Shown here one piece after another: positions 1 to 9,049 of a stretch of DNA of 64,000 nt (its first letter is position 1; every line of letters starts with the position of its first letter). The notes under the pieces were generated by a model, which saw only the letters and a program-made list of their open reading frames with translations, ran no database searches and had not been told where the DNA came from. A program made the position numbers and the translations under genes. This DNA comes from Tanypteryx hageni (taxonomy: Eukaryota > Arthropoda > Insecta > Odonata > Petaluridae). Location: the NCBI GenBank assembly GCA_028673005.1, contig CM054116.1, positions 18,609,840-18,673,839 on the forward strand, written 5' to 3'.

Positions 1-206
1 TTCCTTACATTTATTACTGGTATATATGCATTAAATAAATAAGAAAACAAAGAATGTTAGATATGCATTTATTTAATCAGGAGAAATAATTTCAGATTAA
101 CAATGACAAGTCAAACAATCCTTTTCTTTATATTTGTATAAATTCTCCACTGCTCGGCCCTGAAAAAGAAATGAAACAAACTATTAGACTATGAATAAAT
201 GAATAA

Positions 207-212
<6 letters not shown>

Positions 213-279
<67 letters not shown>
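213..279. repeat. (TA)n microsatellite with short CA tail
   Basis: About 30 uninterrupted TA dinucleotides are followed by ACACACAC. It is a simple repeat with no further function visible. Confidence 0.97.
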
Positions 280-785
280 TTATGGGTATGTTTTTTATGC
301 ACAAAATGAAAACAATTATATTACGACGAATTCCTTATCACTAGACCGCGGATTTTTAGGTTCTAAAAATTAAGTTTTAGGCGACTAAAATAGGCTCTTT
401 AAGTACCTAAATTAGGCTTTATAAAACGTGAAATAGGCTCTAAAAACTACTTCCAAAAACTATGTCCAGTAAAACACAACATCATTTCTGTCAACTATCA
501 ACTTTAATTCACGAAAAAAGACTCAAACATGCACGCACGCAAAAATTGCCCGTCAATGAAACTTTATTGATTTGTGTTTTCAAAGAACAAAAATATTTTA
601 CTGCTATGCATTGAAACTTATTCTTATGGTTAATATCCCATGCGTTACCGAGAAAATACTATCTACATTACATATAGTAATACTGACTGAAAACACTATT
701 CAAGTATATATTTAAGTACTCTGCAGAGTTTTTGACAACGTGTTTCATTCGAAATTCCCATAATGAATTTGTCACCTCTTTGTGT
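280..785. other. AT-rich noncoding stretch with TAGGC motifs
   Basis: No coding frame is supported. Between about 350 and 445 the motif TAGGC recurs four times (for example ATAGGCTCTTT, TTAGGCTTTAT). It lies downstream of the minus-strand hAT relic, so it may be that element's 3' terminal region. No terminal inverted repeat or target duplication could be paired because the other end is missing. Confidence 0.35.
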
Positions 786-1400
786 TTATTTCACAAATTT
801 CCCGTAATTGGCCTCACAATAAATAACAAGCACCTTTTCTAAGTTTTCTACCACAAAACTATGGCGTTTGTCAGTTAATATCATTTTGTAAGCAGAAAAA
901 GAACGTTCGACATCAACTGACGTGACGGGGGCGAAATTCAACTTGGGCACATGTTGAAATGGAATTTTGCACTCAACTTCACTGGATTTTCCTGACAGTA
1001 TATCTGCTGCTGTACATAGGCTCTGCAGTCCTGAGTTCTTTTGTAGCAACTTTTCTAGTTTTGCTTTTACTTTTTCCCCCACTTCACCTGGAGCTTCCTT
1101 TATTTTTTGTTTCACTTCATTCAGCATAGCAGTTTTTTCCTAGATGGGTTTTCCTGAGCCCTCTAATTCAGCAATAATCTGCACAAAGGATGTATAGTGG
1201 GATCTAATATACGCCAAATCCTTGGGAATGGAGGGATCATCTAGCAACATTTTTGCCGAAGTGACGCAGGCAGCATCCTCGGCTAGATTTGTCACAACTT
1301 CCTTGACATGAAGGATATGCTCGCTGTAATATTCAGCTGCTTTCAGCCATGTGCCCCAGCGGGTGAGCACAGGCTCAGGTGTCAGAGGGACATCGGGCAG
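786..1400 (-). pseudogene. hAT transposase C-terminal remnant, CGGBP1-like group
   Basis: This is the C-terminal part of a hAT-superfamily transposase, a nuclear enzyme that mobilises hAT elements. The frame enters at 1400 already inside the protein, contains the family motif LTRWGTWLKAAEYY, and ends with the hAT dimerisation region (APVTSVDVERSFSAYK, then a KRHSF..ENLEKVLVIYCE segment). A single in-frame TAG at 1140-1142 splits it into two open pieces (1140-1400 and 786-1127). The N-terminal half, including the zinc finger and first catalytic region, is missing because the neighbouring repeated unit joins at 1400/1401. The match to CGGBP1-like hAT proteins of arthropods is by motif recognition only. 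It is inactive. Confidence 0.85.
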
Positions 1401-1950
1401 TTAATTGTTAGTTTTACCTCGTAATGCAATATCAAAACAATACTTATTGAATACAGTATTGCTCTATTTTCCTCTTTTGCATCGGCAACTAATTTGTTTT
1501 GCAGCATTTGTTTCGAAGGACTTTTCTCTTTCATTATTGAAATAGAGTGATCGACTTCTGTTTGTGAAGTTTTATGACAGTGGGTTTTGTCATGGGAACT
1601 TGCGGCTTCATGAAATTTTTTGAATTAATGAAAGAATATCGAAATTCCCTATTCGCCCTTTGAGGAAAAAGGATACATACTTGACATAGAGCAGCCTTTA
1701 AAAGTGTAGAAAAAGTTAACCAGGGAGTATGCTGAGTAAGCAACGGTAGACGGAATGGTCGAATATTTTCACCATCATGCTTAAAGTCATAAGTCGGTGA
1801 AGATGTCCAGCATTTGCTCAAGATTTCATATTTAAATTCACTAATCATACTTTGTGGCCTTTCATCTACCCTAACACAATCTAATATCAAAATGTTCAAC
1901 AACTTCTGAAGCGACATCATAGATCTCAAGTTGATCATACACTTCATCAA
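1401..1950 (-). pseudogene. ZMYM1/TTF-type hAT relic, N-terminal part (copy A, cut at unit edge)
   Basis: Minus-strand frame (1534-1950, about 138 codons) with the TTF-type zinc-finger neighbourhood of ZMYM1-like hAT transposases. The motif is a Pro-Trp-Leu-Thr segment, then Ser-Thr, then ALCQVCILF with its two cysteines. The downstream part of the protein is absent because the unit ends at 1401. No complete catalytic region exists, so this is a dead fragment. The same element is longer at the A/B and B/C boundaries. Confidence 0.72.
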
Positions 1951-1965
1951 TTCCTGGATCCAATT

Positions 1966-2790
1966 TCGTTTTTATTTAAATAATGCGTAATATATATAGA
2001 GTTTCATTGCTGTTATTGAGAAAATATTTATATACGAAATTCATTTTCATTACTTCCATTGGCTACAAAACGTAACATGGAGCTCGTAAAAATATACAAA
2101 TAAGGATGTGTACTATGGCAAAGCAAATAAAATTCAATACAACACAAAACATAATGAAATGGTATATTTTTAATTCATTTGTTTATTAAACCAAATAAGA
2201 AAAACGCCTTAAAATTAACCTACCTTCTTATTAAAGTTAACTAGAGTTAATATTTTTCCGACAGAAAAATATTCAGTTAAATAGATTTATGAGTAAAAAC
2301 TCTATCAAGCAAATCTTTAAAATAGCGATTCCCTCTAAGATACCGCTTTTCTTATCCCTATAGACCTGCTCCTACAGGATATTTATTTGTGTAAAATAAC
2401 CGTGCACATTTTCAAAATTCAACTGAAGACAGGCCAACCTATTTAGAAAATATAATATGCTATCTGAAATTATCCGGGGTTGCTCGGGTTTTTAAGTCAA
2501 GACAGACAATTGTGAGGAAGATTTGAGAATAAAATCAAGTAATGAAACCAAGTTAATTTAAATTGTAATGCTTGATGTTACGCAATATTTCATGTCTTCC
2601 CATATTTTGCCCAAATAAATAAATTTTCTCGCATCCTTTATCGGCGAATAACTTAGTTAGTAGTTAACTAACTTTGTATCTTTTATCAAATAATCATGAT
2701 AAACAATCGATGGAATAACTTTTAAAAGATAGTTATTTCACTCGAATGGATTTCCAGTTGAAGAAACTGCATCATATTATGTGTTCATGA
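1966..2790. other. AT-rich unit segment without a recognisable gene
   Basis: No supported coding frame on either strand. It includes the 32-bp segment at 2611-2642, missing in B and C, and a near-palindrome around AGTTAGTAGTTAACTAACT at 2655-2675. The matching segments in the other copies are equally featureless. Confidence 0.6.
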
Positions 2791-3018
2791 ATATCAAAAA
2801 AATTTAAACCTTGGGCAGGAATTGCACGCTCTAGGGAAGCAACCGGTGGAAACACGTTTGAAGATATAGTCAAATTTAGCTTAACAATACCCATCCCATG
2901 CAAAGGCGGATTCTGTGGGTTTAATTTGTCACGTGAATATTTTATAGTGAAACCTATGAAGCAAAACGTGTTCCCGGACTTTGAAATCGATTTGGCGATA
3001 AATGATTTGTTTGTATAA
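2791..3018 (+). pseudogene. Exon-like frame resembling an NPC2/ML lipid-binding domain (copy A)
   Basis: A 75-codon frame open from just after a TGA to a TAA, with no ATG at its start, so it would have to be an internal exon or a fragment. Base composition is richer in G and C than its surroundings. It reads FSLTIPIPCKGGFCGFN, then REYFIVKP, then VFPDFEIDLAIND. The order (hydrophobic strand with PIP, Cys-x2-Gly-x-Cys, aromatic strand, then (F/Y)-P-x-(I/F) strand) is that of the second half of NPC2-like ML-domain proteins, secreted sterol or lipid carriers. Not seen are a signal peptide, the first cysteines or clear splice sites. A K codon differs synonymously between copies. The family call is pattern-based and tentative. 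Confidence 0.4.
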
Positions 3019-3118
3019 CATGGAAAGTGTTGTTATAATAAAATAAGCAAAAATTGACTAATTTGATGCATACAAATGTTCAGTTGAAGAGAAGCAAAAA
3101 GGACATATAGGTATTTAA

Positions 3119-3361
3119 ATGAGGAAGAAGTTGACGATTATATTCTGGTCGAAATTAAAAAATTGTTGTAGAAGTTTTCTTATTGTACCTTCTTGGATAT
3201 GTTTTAATTCCTTAATTTCATATGTAAATGAACAAACAAATTTCGCTGTCAATTATAGGGAACGAATACATATATTCCTAACAAATAAAAGTATTGCAGG
3301 AGATGGAAATCGGCGATTTCATGGGAATCCGTTGATAGTAGCCGAGATCGTATTTAATTGA
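3119..3361 (+). CDS. Orphan 80-codon frame, product unknown
   Basis: ATG-initiated frame starting MRKKLTIIFW, conserved in length in all six copies (14047-14289, 25142-25384 on plus; 27579-27821, 51225-51467, 61234-61476 on minus). Differences are a few single residues (Cys/Tyr, Gln/Glu, Pro/Ser, Ala/Thr). The copies are so recent that an intact frame says little about selection. No domain is recognised and it may be chance. Confidence 0.2.
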   Translation: MRKKLTIIFWSKLKNCCRSFLIVPSWICFNSLISYVNEQTNFAVNYRERIHIFLTNKSIAGDGNRRFHGNPLIVAEIVFN

Positions 3362-3829
3362 GAAGACATATTGGAAACACTAATTGACTAATTTTTCTCC
3401 GAATTAATTTTTTGAGCGTAAACTATACTTGAAATGCAATTTGAAAATAACTATTCAAATATGACGCCATAAATTCCCATTAAAAGCACTAAATCAATGC
3501 AGTCGTAATATATACGATATCAGTTCCCATTTAAAAGCATTGATCTTGTCAGTATGGTTTTAGCATTTGGCATTGTTGAAAAGAGGAATAAAATCTTTTT
3601 TATGTTATAAAAATCAGTTATTTAAGCTATTTCGGCACGGATATTAATTCTGCTTTAAAAAATAAGCAACTCTACTATGTGATCTCAGGAAAGAACTGAT
3701 ATAAAAGTTGTCTCGCGTAATTTTTAATAAATAAACATTCATTTTGTATGTAATTATTGTATCTAGCTACGTATATCATATAAGATTTACGGCAAGGGAG
3801 AGTGGCCTCGGGATTCCCTAGAAGTAACA

Positions 3830-4030
3830 ATGACCCCTCTAAAGAAGAAGCCAAAGAAGCCTTCTGTCACACACTTTGCGTATGCGCGAGCCCAAGGTCA
3901 GATTGTTCTACTATCAGCAAACACATGTTGTTCATTGCTCGATGCTGTCGGTCTTCAGTTGTTCGACCAACTACGTGAACACGCACATCTGCACTCATGG
4001 AGTGGACAAAAGCAAATACAATCAAACTAA
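3830..4030 (+). CDS. Orphan 66-codon frame with basic N-terminus
   Basis: ATG-initiated frame beginning MTPLKKKPKK, which would fit a nuclear localisation signal. Its 3' end overlaps, in another frame, the MADF-like fragment that starts at 3979. Copies are at 14758-14958 and 25853-26053 (plus), and 50544-50744 and 60553-60753 (minus). In D' it is cut by the fold-back joint. It could be a displaced upstream part of the MADF gene. Product unknown. Confidence 0.22.
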   Translation: MTPLKKKPKKPSVTHFAYARAQGQIVLLSANTCCSLLDAVGLQLFDQLREHAHLHSWSGQKQIQSN

Positions 4031-4143
4031 TTGAATTTTATGAAAAATATTCAGTTTTATCGGATGATACCTCTAGCGAACATAAACAAGCAAATTATCG
4101 CATTGAAGCGCTAAGCGAAATCGGGTCATTAGTATTTAGCTAA
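3979..4143 (+). pseudogene. MADF (Myb/SANT-like) domain fragment, copy A
   Basis: A frame with ATG at 3997 reads MEWTKANTIKLIEFYEKYSV, then ...ALSEIGSLV before a TAA at 4141. The pattern Trp-Thr-x3-Thr-x-Lys-Leu-Ile-x-Phe-Tyr, then an A-L-x-E-I helix, is the start of MADF domains. These are DNA-binding modules common in arthropod transcription regulators and in proteins partnered with Harbinger and other transposons. After the TAA the same frame continues with NFEIFALIFDECKNVLE before another stop, consistent with a decayed third helix. Only about 50 of ~85 domain residues are open. Confidence 0.55.
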
Positions 4144-4587
4144 AATCGGTCGATTATCCGTAATTTCGAAATATTTGCTTTAATATTTGATGAATGTAAA
4201 AACGTACTGGAATAAACGTTGTAGCAAATTTAATTTTGTACGAAGTTCGTTTAAAACATTTCCCCATATAATGCATCGTTTAAGAGATATGTTTATGACA
4301 TATTTTTTTGTCTTACCCCACCACTCCACCTACCGGCGACTATTGTAAACACATTACACTTACGTCTTATGAACGCTCCTTTTTATTTTTTTAACTGTTG
4401 GAGCTTTGTGGCTATAGCCAAAATTAGAAGGCGATGGTTTGAGTTTATTTCTTTTCTTTGTCAAGTCTTTAAATCCGTCTCGCAGTTCCTTGAAATATTT
4501 ATTATCATTTAACCTATTTGGAATTTGTTAGAAATATTACTGGCATAGAGAAGGTCATGTGGTGGCCACATTAGATTTTGAAATGTG

Positions 4588-5236
4588 TAACGGATATTAA
4601 TAATGGTAAATAACCCATTTCAATTTACACAATTTACCTTTGTTTGATAACACATGTTCATGCCTTATGGAATTGCGAATGTTTTGTGTTTTTTATTAAA
4701 TATGTAATGGATATCAATAATGGCCAATAACCCTTTTCAATGCACATATATATATTTTTCCTTTCTTATTGTATGCACATATATCTTATGGAAGTGAGAA
4801 TTCACAAGGAAAGTGGTTTTCTATGGTAAAGTCATAACTTGGGGTGGTTGGAACGGAAGGATGAGAAGAAAAAATCACGAGAAAACGCCGGGAATCGAAC
4901 TCGAGCCTCCGACTAGCCGCTGAGGCGTTCAAGTCGCACACCATGAAGCCCTCATTCAACACGTCCTAGGAGAGTACAGATCCTGAACGTAGAAGCGTAC
5001 TGCAAGGCAGTCACTTAAGACATCAACAGAACTGAAATATTTCACAGCGAGTGAAAAACCGAAGTGAGAATAACGTTTGAATATTTATAAAAAATGTAAT
5101 GGATATTAATAATGGTCAAAAAGCCATTTTAATTTACATAATTTTCCTTTCTGCTTGGATGTACATATGTCTTATGGAAGTGAGAATGTTTGTATTTTTA
5201 AATGAATATGTAATGGATATTTTGAATTTCATCAGC
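4588..5236 (+). repeat. ~115-bp tandem repeat, 3.2 copies, interrupted by a SINE
   Basis: Monomers start with TAAYGGATATYAATAATGG at 4588, 4705 and 5097, with a partial monomer at 5211 (spacings 117 bp, 115 bp plus insert, 114 bp). Each ends with a CTTATGGAA(G/T)TG..GAAT segment. Monomers are about 70-80% alike, so the tandem repeat is older than the unit duplication. The SINE sits inside the second monomer. Confidence 0.85.
4801..5060 (-). mobile_element. tRNA-derived SINE with 10-bp target duplication (copy A)
   Basis: A 260-bp insertion flanked by perfect direct repeats GAAGTGAGAA (4791-4800 and 5061-5070). On the minus strand it contains a polymerase III B box (GAGTTCGATTCC, near 4890) preceded about 50 bp upstream by GGTGTGCGACTTG, which could be the A box. 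No terminal inverted repeats are visible, and no long A tail remains. The tRNA-like part is internal, with about 100 bp of unrelated sequence before it, which is unusual for a simple tRNA SINE. Confidence 0.78.
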
Positions 5237-5391
5237 TACATAATATTTGTTTTTTCCATAGCGAATTCCCGTTTTGTACGTTCATTATGTAGATGTGTTC
5301 TTTTAATTGTAAAAATCGTTTAATTAATTTAATGACGGCGCAATAATACTCTCTCTTTGTTTCTCGTGAATTGCATTGTTAGGGACGCTCG

Positions 5392-5405
5392 GTTGTCTAG
5401 GCAAC
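5392..5405. promoter_or_regulatory. X-box-like (RFX) palindrome GTTGTCTAGGCAAC (copy A)
   Basis: An imperfect inverted repeat GTTGTC-TA-GGCAAC fits the RFX X-box pattern (GTNRYC, 1-3 bp, RGYAAC). It lies 56 bp before an ATG (5462) whose six-codon frame MEPNIK runs into a donor-like AAG|GTAATA. The same site is present in every copy that covers the region: 16487-16500, 27037-27050, 49002-49015, 59034-59047. A function as a ciliary-gene promoter is inference only. Confidence 0.35.
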
Positions 5406-5850
5406 GGCTACTGCGATAGAACGTTATGGGACAAAGGCGTAAATCATTCGCTTCTCTCAGAATGGAACCAAATATCAAGGTAATAGAAAAAAATAATGTT
5501 TATAATAGTTATCGTTTTGTAGCTTAGTAGCTGACGACATTGCTCCAGTCTCGTATGATTTTTTTCGGAAGGAGCTGGAGAAAGTTGGATTGCATAGGTC
5601 AAGCTTTTTTTTACAGAGATGTGGGTTTAAGAGGTAAACGTATTAGGTTCTCGGTTTTATTTGACATATAATACGCCATAAAATGCAATTCGTTTGTAAG
5701 TGGTGCACACGGATGAAAGGTAAGCGTAAAGCAAAGCAGCGGTGAAATCGAGAGACGTGACCTATCATTTGCATGGAGTGCACTAATTGATATCAGCGGA
5801 TATCGGGGGTATACCGTTTTATTTTCACCGCGAGGGGGAGATTTTTAGTC

Positions 5851-6123
5851 ATGTTCGAACGTCCTTAGCAGAAAACTATCGCAAAAATAATCGCTGCGAG
5901 CATAATGGTAATTTTCGAAGACCGGTGGCGCAATTATGAAGCCTGCATAAGAATTTTCGTAGCACAGTCAGGAGATGAAACTAACATTGTGGCAGGGTCT
6001 AATGTCATTCATTCCCGATCCCATTTCAATGCAAGGAGCAAGTATTCTCGTGCGAGTTTATCTAGTACTTATGTCTTTACCGAATCGATGCTTAAGCAAG
6101 TCAGGAAAGTGTATCACAAATAG
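5851..6123 (+). CDS. Unknown 90-codon frame, possible exon
   Basis: In F' (58316-58588, minus) the frame is fully open from ATG and begins MFERPKQKTIAKIIAA. In A (plus), B (16945-17217) and E' (48285-48557) the sixth codon is TAG, leaving an open stretch from 5869. The internal text MVIFEDRWRNYEACIRIF is shared. Comparing A with E' and F', two of four changes in one stretch are synonymous in this frame and none in the overlapping +2 frame, weak support that this frame was coding. No domain is recognised. Confidence 0.25.
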
Positions 6124-6628
6124 GCGCGTCTCGGTCGATATAGTGTTTGAAACTAAACGATACGATTTGAACGAACGCACGGCATAGAACTGCAAAACAC
6201 CACGATCCTATTTTATCTCTCCGTCGACTAAAAATCACTTCACTTCCTGACTTGGTGCATTAATAAACACATTACGTAATTTTATTTAGTACATACTGCA
6301 AAACGATACAGAAGAAATGATTCCAGGTAAATATTCAATTTTTATTTACGCAGGTATTTATTTTCTAATCAGTTTTAATCAACCAAACAATCGACAATTA
6401 TTTTAAACGTACCCACCTCACATCAGATCATTAGTTGTAATATTTACGTTTCCGTTCTTTCTTCATCTTAGATATCCCCTTTTCCTTCTGCTTACTTAAT
6501 CATTCATGCACGCGTAAGGAATTCAATGTATTTATGTAGCTACATATAGCAGATTTACCTCCGTAACCAACAAGTTTGTTTACGTTGACAACTATTAGGC
6601 AGCTCTGCATGAATTTCTCTAACTTCAG

Positions 6629-7452
6629 AGCGAATTACAAATTATTTGTTTCCCGATAACGGCCACTCCTACCATAAAAATGTATACGGAACGAAATACT
6701 GTACTAGTTCTACAGGTTCTGTTTGAAAACCTTTTTGATATGACCAATACTTTACGAGACATGACGGAGAGCTCATTTTTTGTCACCAGTAAAGTGGTGC
6801 CCCTGATTGACTTCCGAGATTCATTTATGTGTTTTTCATGTTCACTCATTCTTGATCTCATTCTTAATCTTAGATCACCATAACTCCGTTTATGTTATCA
6901 TGATAGTCACGATGTACCACTCTTATTTTCCCCACAGGGCGCCCTCTACAACATCAAATCCAAGACCATCATTGTTTTATTGACGCTACTCCGTATTTTC
7001 ATAACGATTGAGATAATCAAAATTTTGAAAGTATCCCTTATCACTTATATATTGCTGGATGCTGCATTTAACGACAAAATTCTCAAAATTATAAACAGTG
7101 TATTTTTCAAATTAAAAAAATATATTTGCTTTATTTATCGACTGGGGATGAGGAAAATTTCAAATTTTTATCGAAAGTTAGAAAACAGTATTTGGGCGAC
7201 GTGGGATGGCTTCCTGATAACAAACTTCATAGAAACACGTAAGTATTGCAGAATACTTTAATCAGTAATGGTGGGAAAGCCCTCGAAATTATTTTCCACT
7301 TTATATTTACGTATTTAGTAACCGGCGTTGCTCGAGAATTTAGTTATTTAATCGCGGTTAATACATGTGATTTCATTTTTTTTACTTTTAGATGAAATTC
7401 CACTGGAAATGTGGGAGTACGTCCAGCCTCTACTCCTAGAAGGGAAACATTA
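6629..7452 (+). pseudogene. Candidate spliced gene remnant: long near-open frame plus short last exon (copy A)
   Basis: After an acceptor-like TTTCTCTAACTTCAG (to 6628) a single frame runs about 200 codons to 7238 with only one stop (TAA 6881). The second half follows another good acceptor (TTTTCCCCACAG, to 6937) and ends at a strong donor AACAC|GTAAGT (7239). Splicing to an acceptor at 7391 (TTTTACTTTTAG) keeps the frame: GFLITNFIETH then EIPLEMWEYVQPLLLEGKH and a TAA at 7451. The first half (VLQVLFENLFDMTNTLR, FFVTSKVVPLID) faintly resembles the region before the hAT dimerisation domain. The second half is hydrophobic and unrecognised. The stop is shared by all copies. Confidence 0.35.
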
Positions 7453-7713
7453 AGGGGTTGGTACCCTCCGCCGAGAATTTGGCTCTGAACCCGATGTATA
7501 AACCCTGTCAAGATGATGGAGAGAACGACGACGTCGCACTGGATGCGGCTTCCGGTGCCGCCTGCGTAGGCTGGCACGTGCCTTCCTACGCAGGCGGCGC
7601 CCGAAGCTGCATCCAGTGCGACGTATCGATCCCTGAAGAAGATCTTTGGGATCGAAACGTCGGATTGCCATGCGCCATCATACGCAGCAGCTACCGGCAG
7701 CAGCACCCAGCGC
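7453..7713. other. GC-rich hairpin island (copy A)
   Basis: A sharply GC-rich block in an AT-rich unit. It contains a 39-bp inverted repeat with three mismatches (7532-7570 and 7585-7623) around a 14-base loop that itself holds the palindrome GGCACGTGCC. A second stem follows immediately: CGACGT-AT-CGATCCC (7619-7633) pairing with GGGATCG-AA-ACGTCG (7648-7662). It splits the short last exon (7392-7452) from the open exon tail at 7714-7841 and shifts the frame, so it may be an insertion into an exon. Open frames on both strands here are by-products of the palindrome. Confidence 0.75.
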
Positions 7714-7841
7714 TACGCTGGCGATAGCTTCGCCGTAAACGATAACAACACCTTTTACATCGGTTTCAGAGCTCAAGGACCGGACTACATCTTCGAGGGT
7801 AGCAAGGCGTGCTCCGATGCAACCATCCGGATAATTCAAAT
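7714..7841 (+). pseudogene. Candidate internal exon tail with GTGAGT donor (copy A)
   Basis: An open frame (continuing back to about 7570) with codon-like composition reads YAGDSFAVNDNNTFYIGFR, then DYIFEGSKACSDATIRIIQ, ending at CAAAT|GTGAGT. If spliced to the acceptor at 9663 the reading phase is kept. The ending KACSDATIRI faintly recalls the F-x-V-x-A-C-x-D-A-x-I-x-L core of farnesoic acid O-methyltransferase-like (DM9-associated) domains. That is a guess from one motif. The opposite strand is also open here. Copies: B 18809-18936, E' 46824-46951, F' 56598-56725, with KAC changed to MAC in E' and F'. Confidence 0.35.
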
Positions 7842-8124
7842 GTGAGTTCGAAATATCAAAATTTTAAAGATGAGAAAAGAATTGCAGTGAAATTCTCGAA
7901 TGAGAATTAAATGGAATAAAATGGAACAAAGAAGGGGGAAAAGTAAATGAACAGAAAACTTTATTTATTTTACAATCGGTACGAGTTGGAAAGTCGATAT
8001 CACCGTGGTGAAATATTTTTCGATAAAAAGATTCAATAGAACGTCTTAGAGAAAAAAATGTCCTTCTCACTTTAACCTTTGTCGACGTTTAGTTCCGAAA
8101 CTGCGAGGTGCCCTTTTCGAAATA

Positions 8125-9046
8125 AATCACCAAATTATTCTCTCTCTTTTATGTGATCTGTAAAGCATCGATTAAAAAACTCATTCGGATAGAGGACGAC
8201 ATTTGTCCACAAACTTCCGCGAAACTCATAAATAGGCGATATAGTTACGCAGATAAAAATTGGAGAGCCGCCCAAGCTTACGACCCAGATTTGTACGTGA
8301 AGCCCCTAAAGAACGCATTTGACATCTCCGGGGATTCCACTAGTGAATAATATAGTTTTCCTTCTTGTTTATGAACCCGCACGTTCTAGTTGACCCTGGA
8401 TGGGAAAAGTTGAATCCTGCGATTTAGTGTGTAAACTGTAGTCTGTGCGCTGCTCTAGGGACAAGAAAGCTTGCGATCTGAGGAAGATGCGAGGCTGAGG
8501 GAGACAAAATGGGACATTGTAAATAATAGCATGTATAATGTTCAGAGTTGTTCGAATACAGAAAACGTGTACAACAATGAGAAACAGTATACTCCATAAA
8601 TGGAGTACACAGAGGCTGCAAAGGCTTTCTTTATGGGGAATGCGCTCAAAACAGTGTCAATAGATTGGGCGGTTCGTGAACTTTTATCTCCAACACTATA
8701 AGTCCTAATTACATATATGATCCCGCGGGGTTTTTGTGGTAATTGTCGTCCTCTATCTGAATATCTGTGCACCTCTCAGATCATATAAGAGCACGAGAGA
8801 GAAAAATGTGGATTTTAAATTGTCGCTCGCCGATATAATTTTCGTAGCGATAGATGTAAACAAAATATGTGATATTATGAGTGGGATTTTCTAGAAATTT
8901 TTTCTGCGAAACTATAAACAGTTATTATATAGACCGCGGACGACATTGTGGGAAATGTTGCTCTTTATCCGAATAAATGTTTTGATAAATAACTTACAGA
9001 ACATACCGTATAGGAGCCAGAGAGAGAAAAATACGGTAGCAAATTG
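8125..9046. repeat. Three diverged copies of a ~95-bp module, one inverted (copy A)
   Basis: Module 1 lies on the minus strand (8125-8217), modules 2 (8730-8820) and 3 (8944-9046) on the plus strand. All share TCGTCCTCTATC-GAAT, an ACAGATCA(C/T)ATA segment and AGAGAGAAAAAT in the same order. In one frame modules 1 and 3 encode similar peptides: NVVLYPNEFFNR versus NVALYPNKCFDK, then TDHIKEREKYG versus TEHTV..EREKYG. Modules 2 and 3 contain stops. The reverse frame also keeps resemblance (IKKLIRIEDD versus IKRFIQIEDD). Family unknown. Copies: 19220-20141, 45619-46540, 55393-56314. Confidence 0.6.
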
Positions 9047-9049
9047 TTG

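Larger units (their letters stand above)
1..1400. other. Unique left flank outside the repeated unit
   Basis: This stretch has no counterpart in the other unit copies. The repeated unit starts at 1401, where the sequence TTAATTGTTAG is shared with 12351 and 23446 while the preceding bases differ completely. It contains a (TA)n run, an AT-rich noncoding segment and a hAT remnant on the minus strand that is cut at the junction. Confidence 0.85.

Noticed and set aside
6625..6861. 78-codon minus-strand frame
   Set aside because: Antisense of the plus-strand frame that has matching splice signals. No domain.
7344..7706. 120-codon minus-strand frame and overlapping 89- and 73-codon frames
   Set aside because: They run through the GC-rich palindrome, so the same peptide (ALDAASGAACVG) appears on both strands. 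High GC removes stops by chance.
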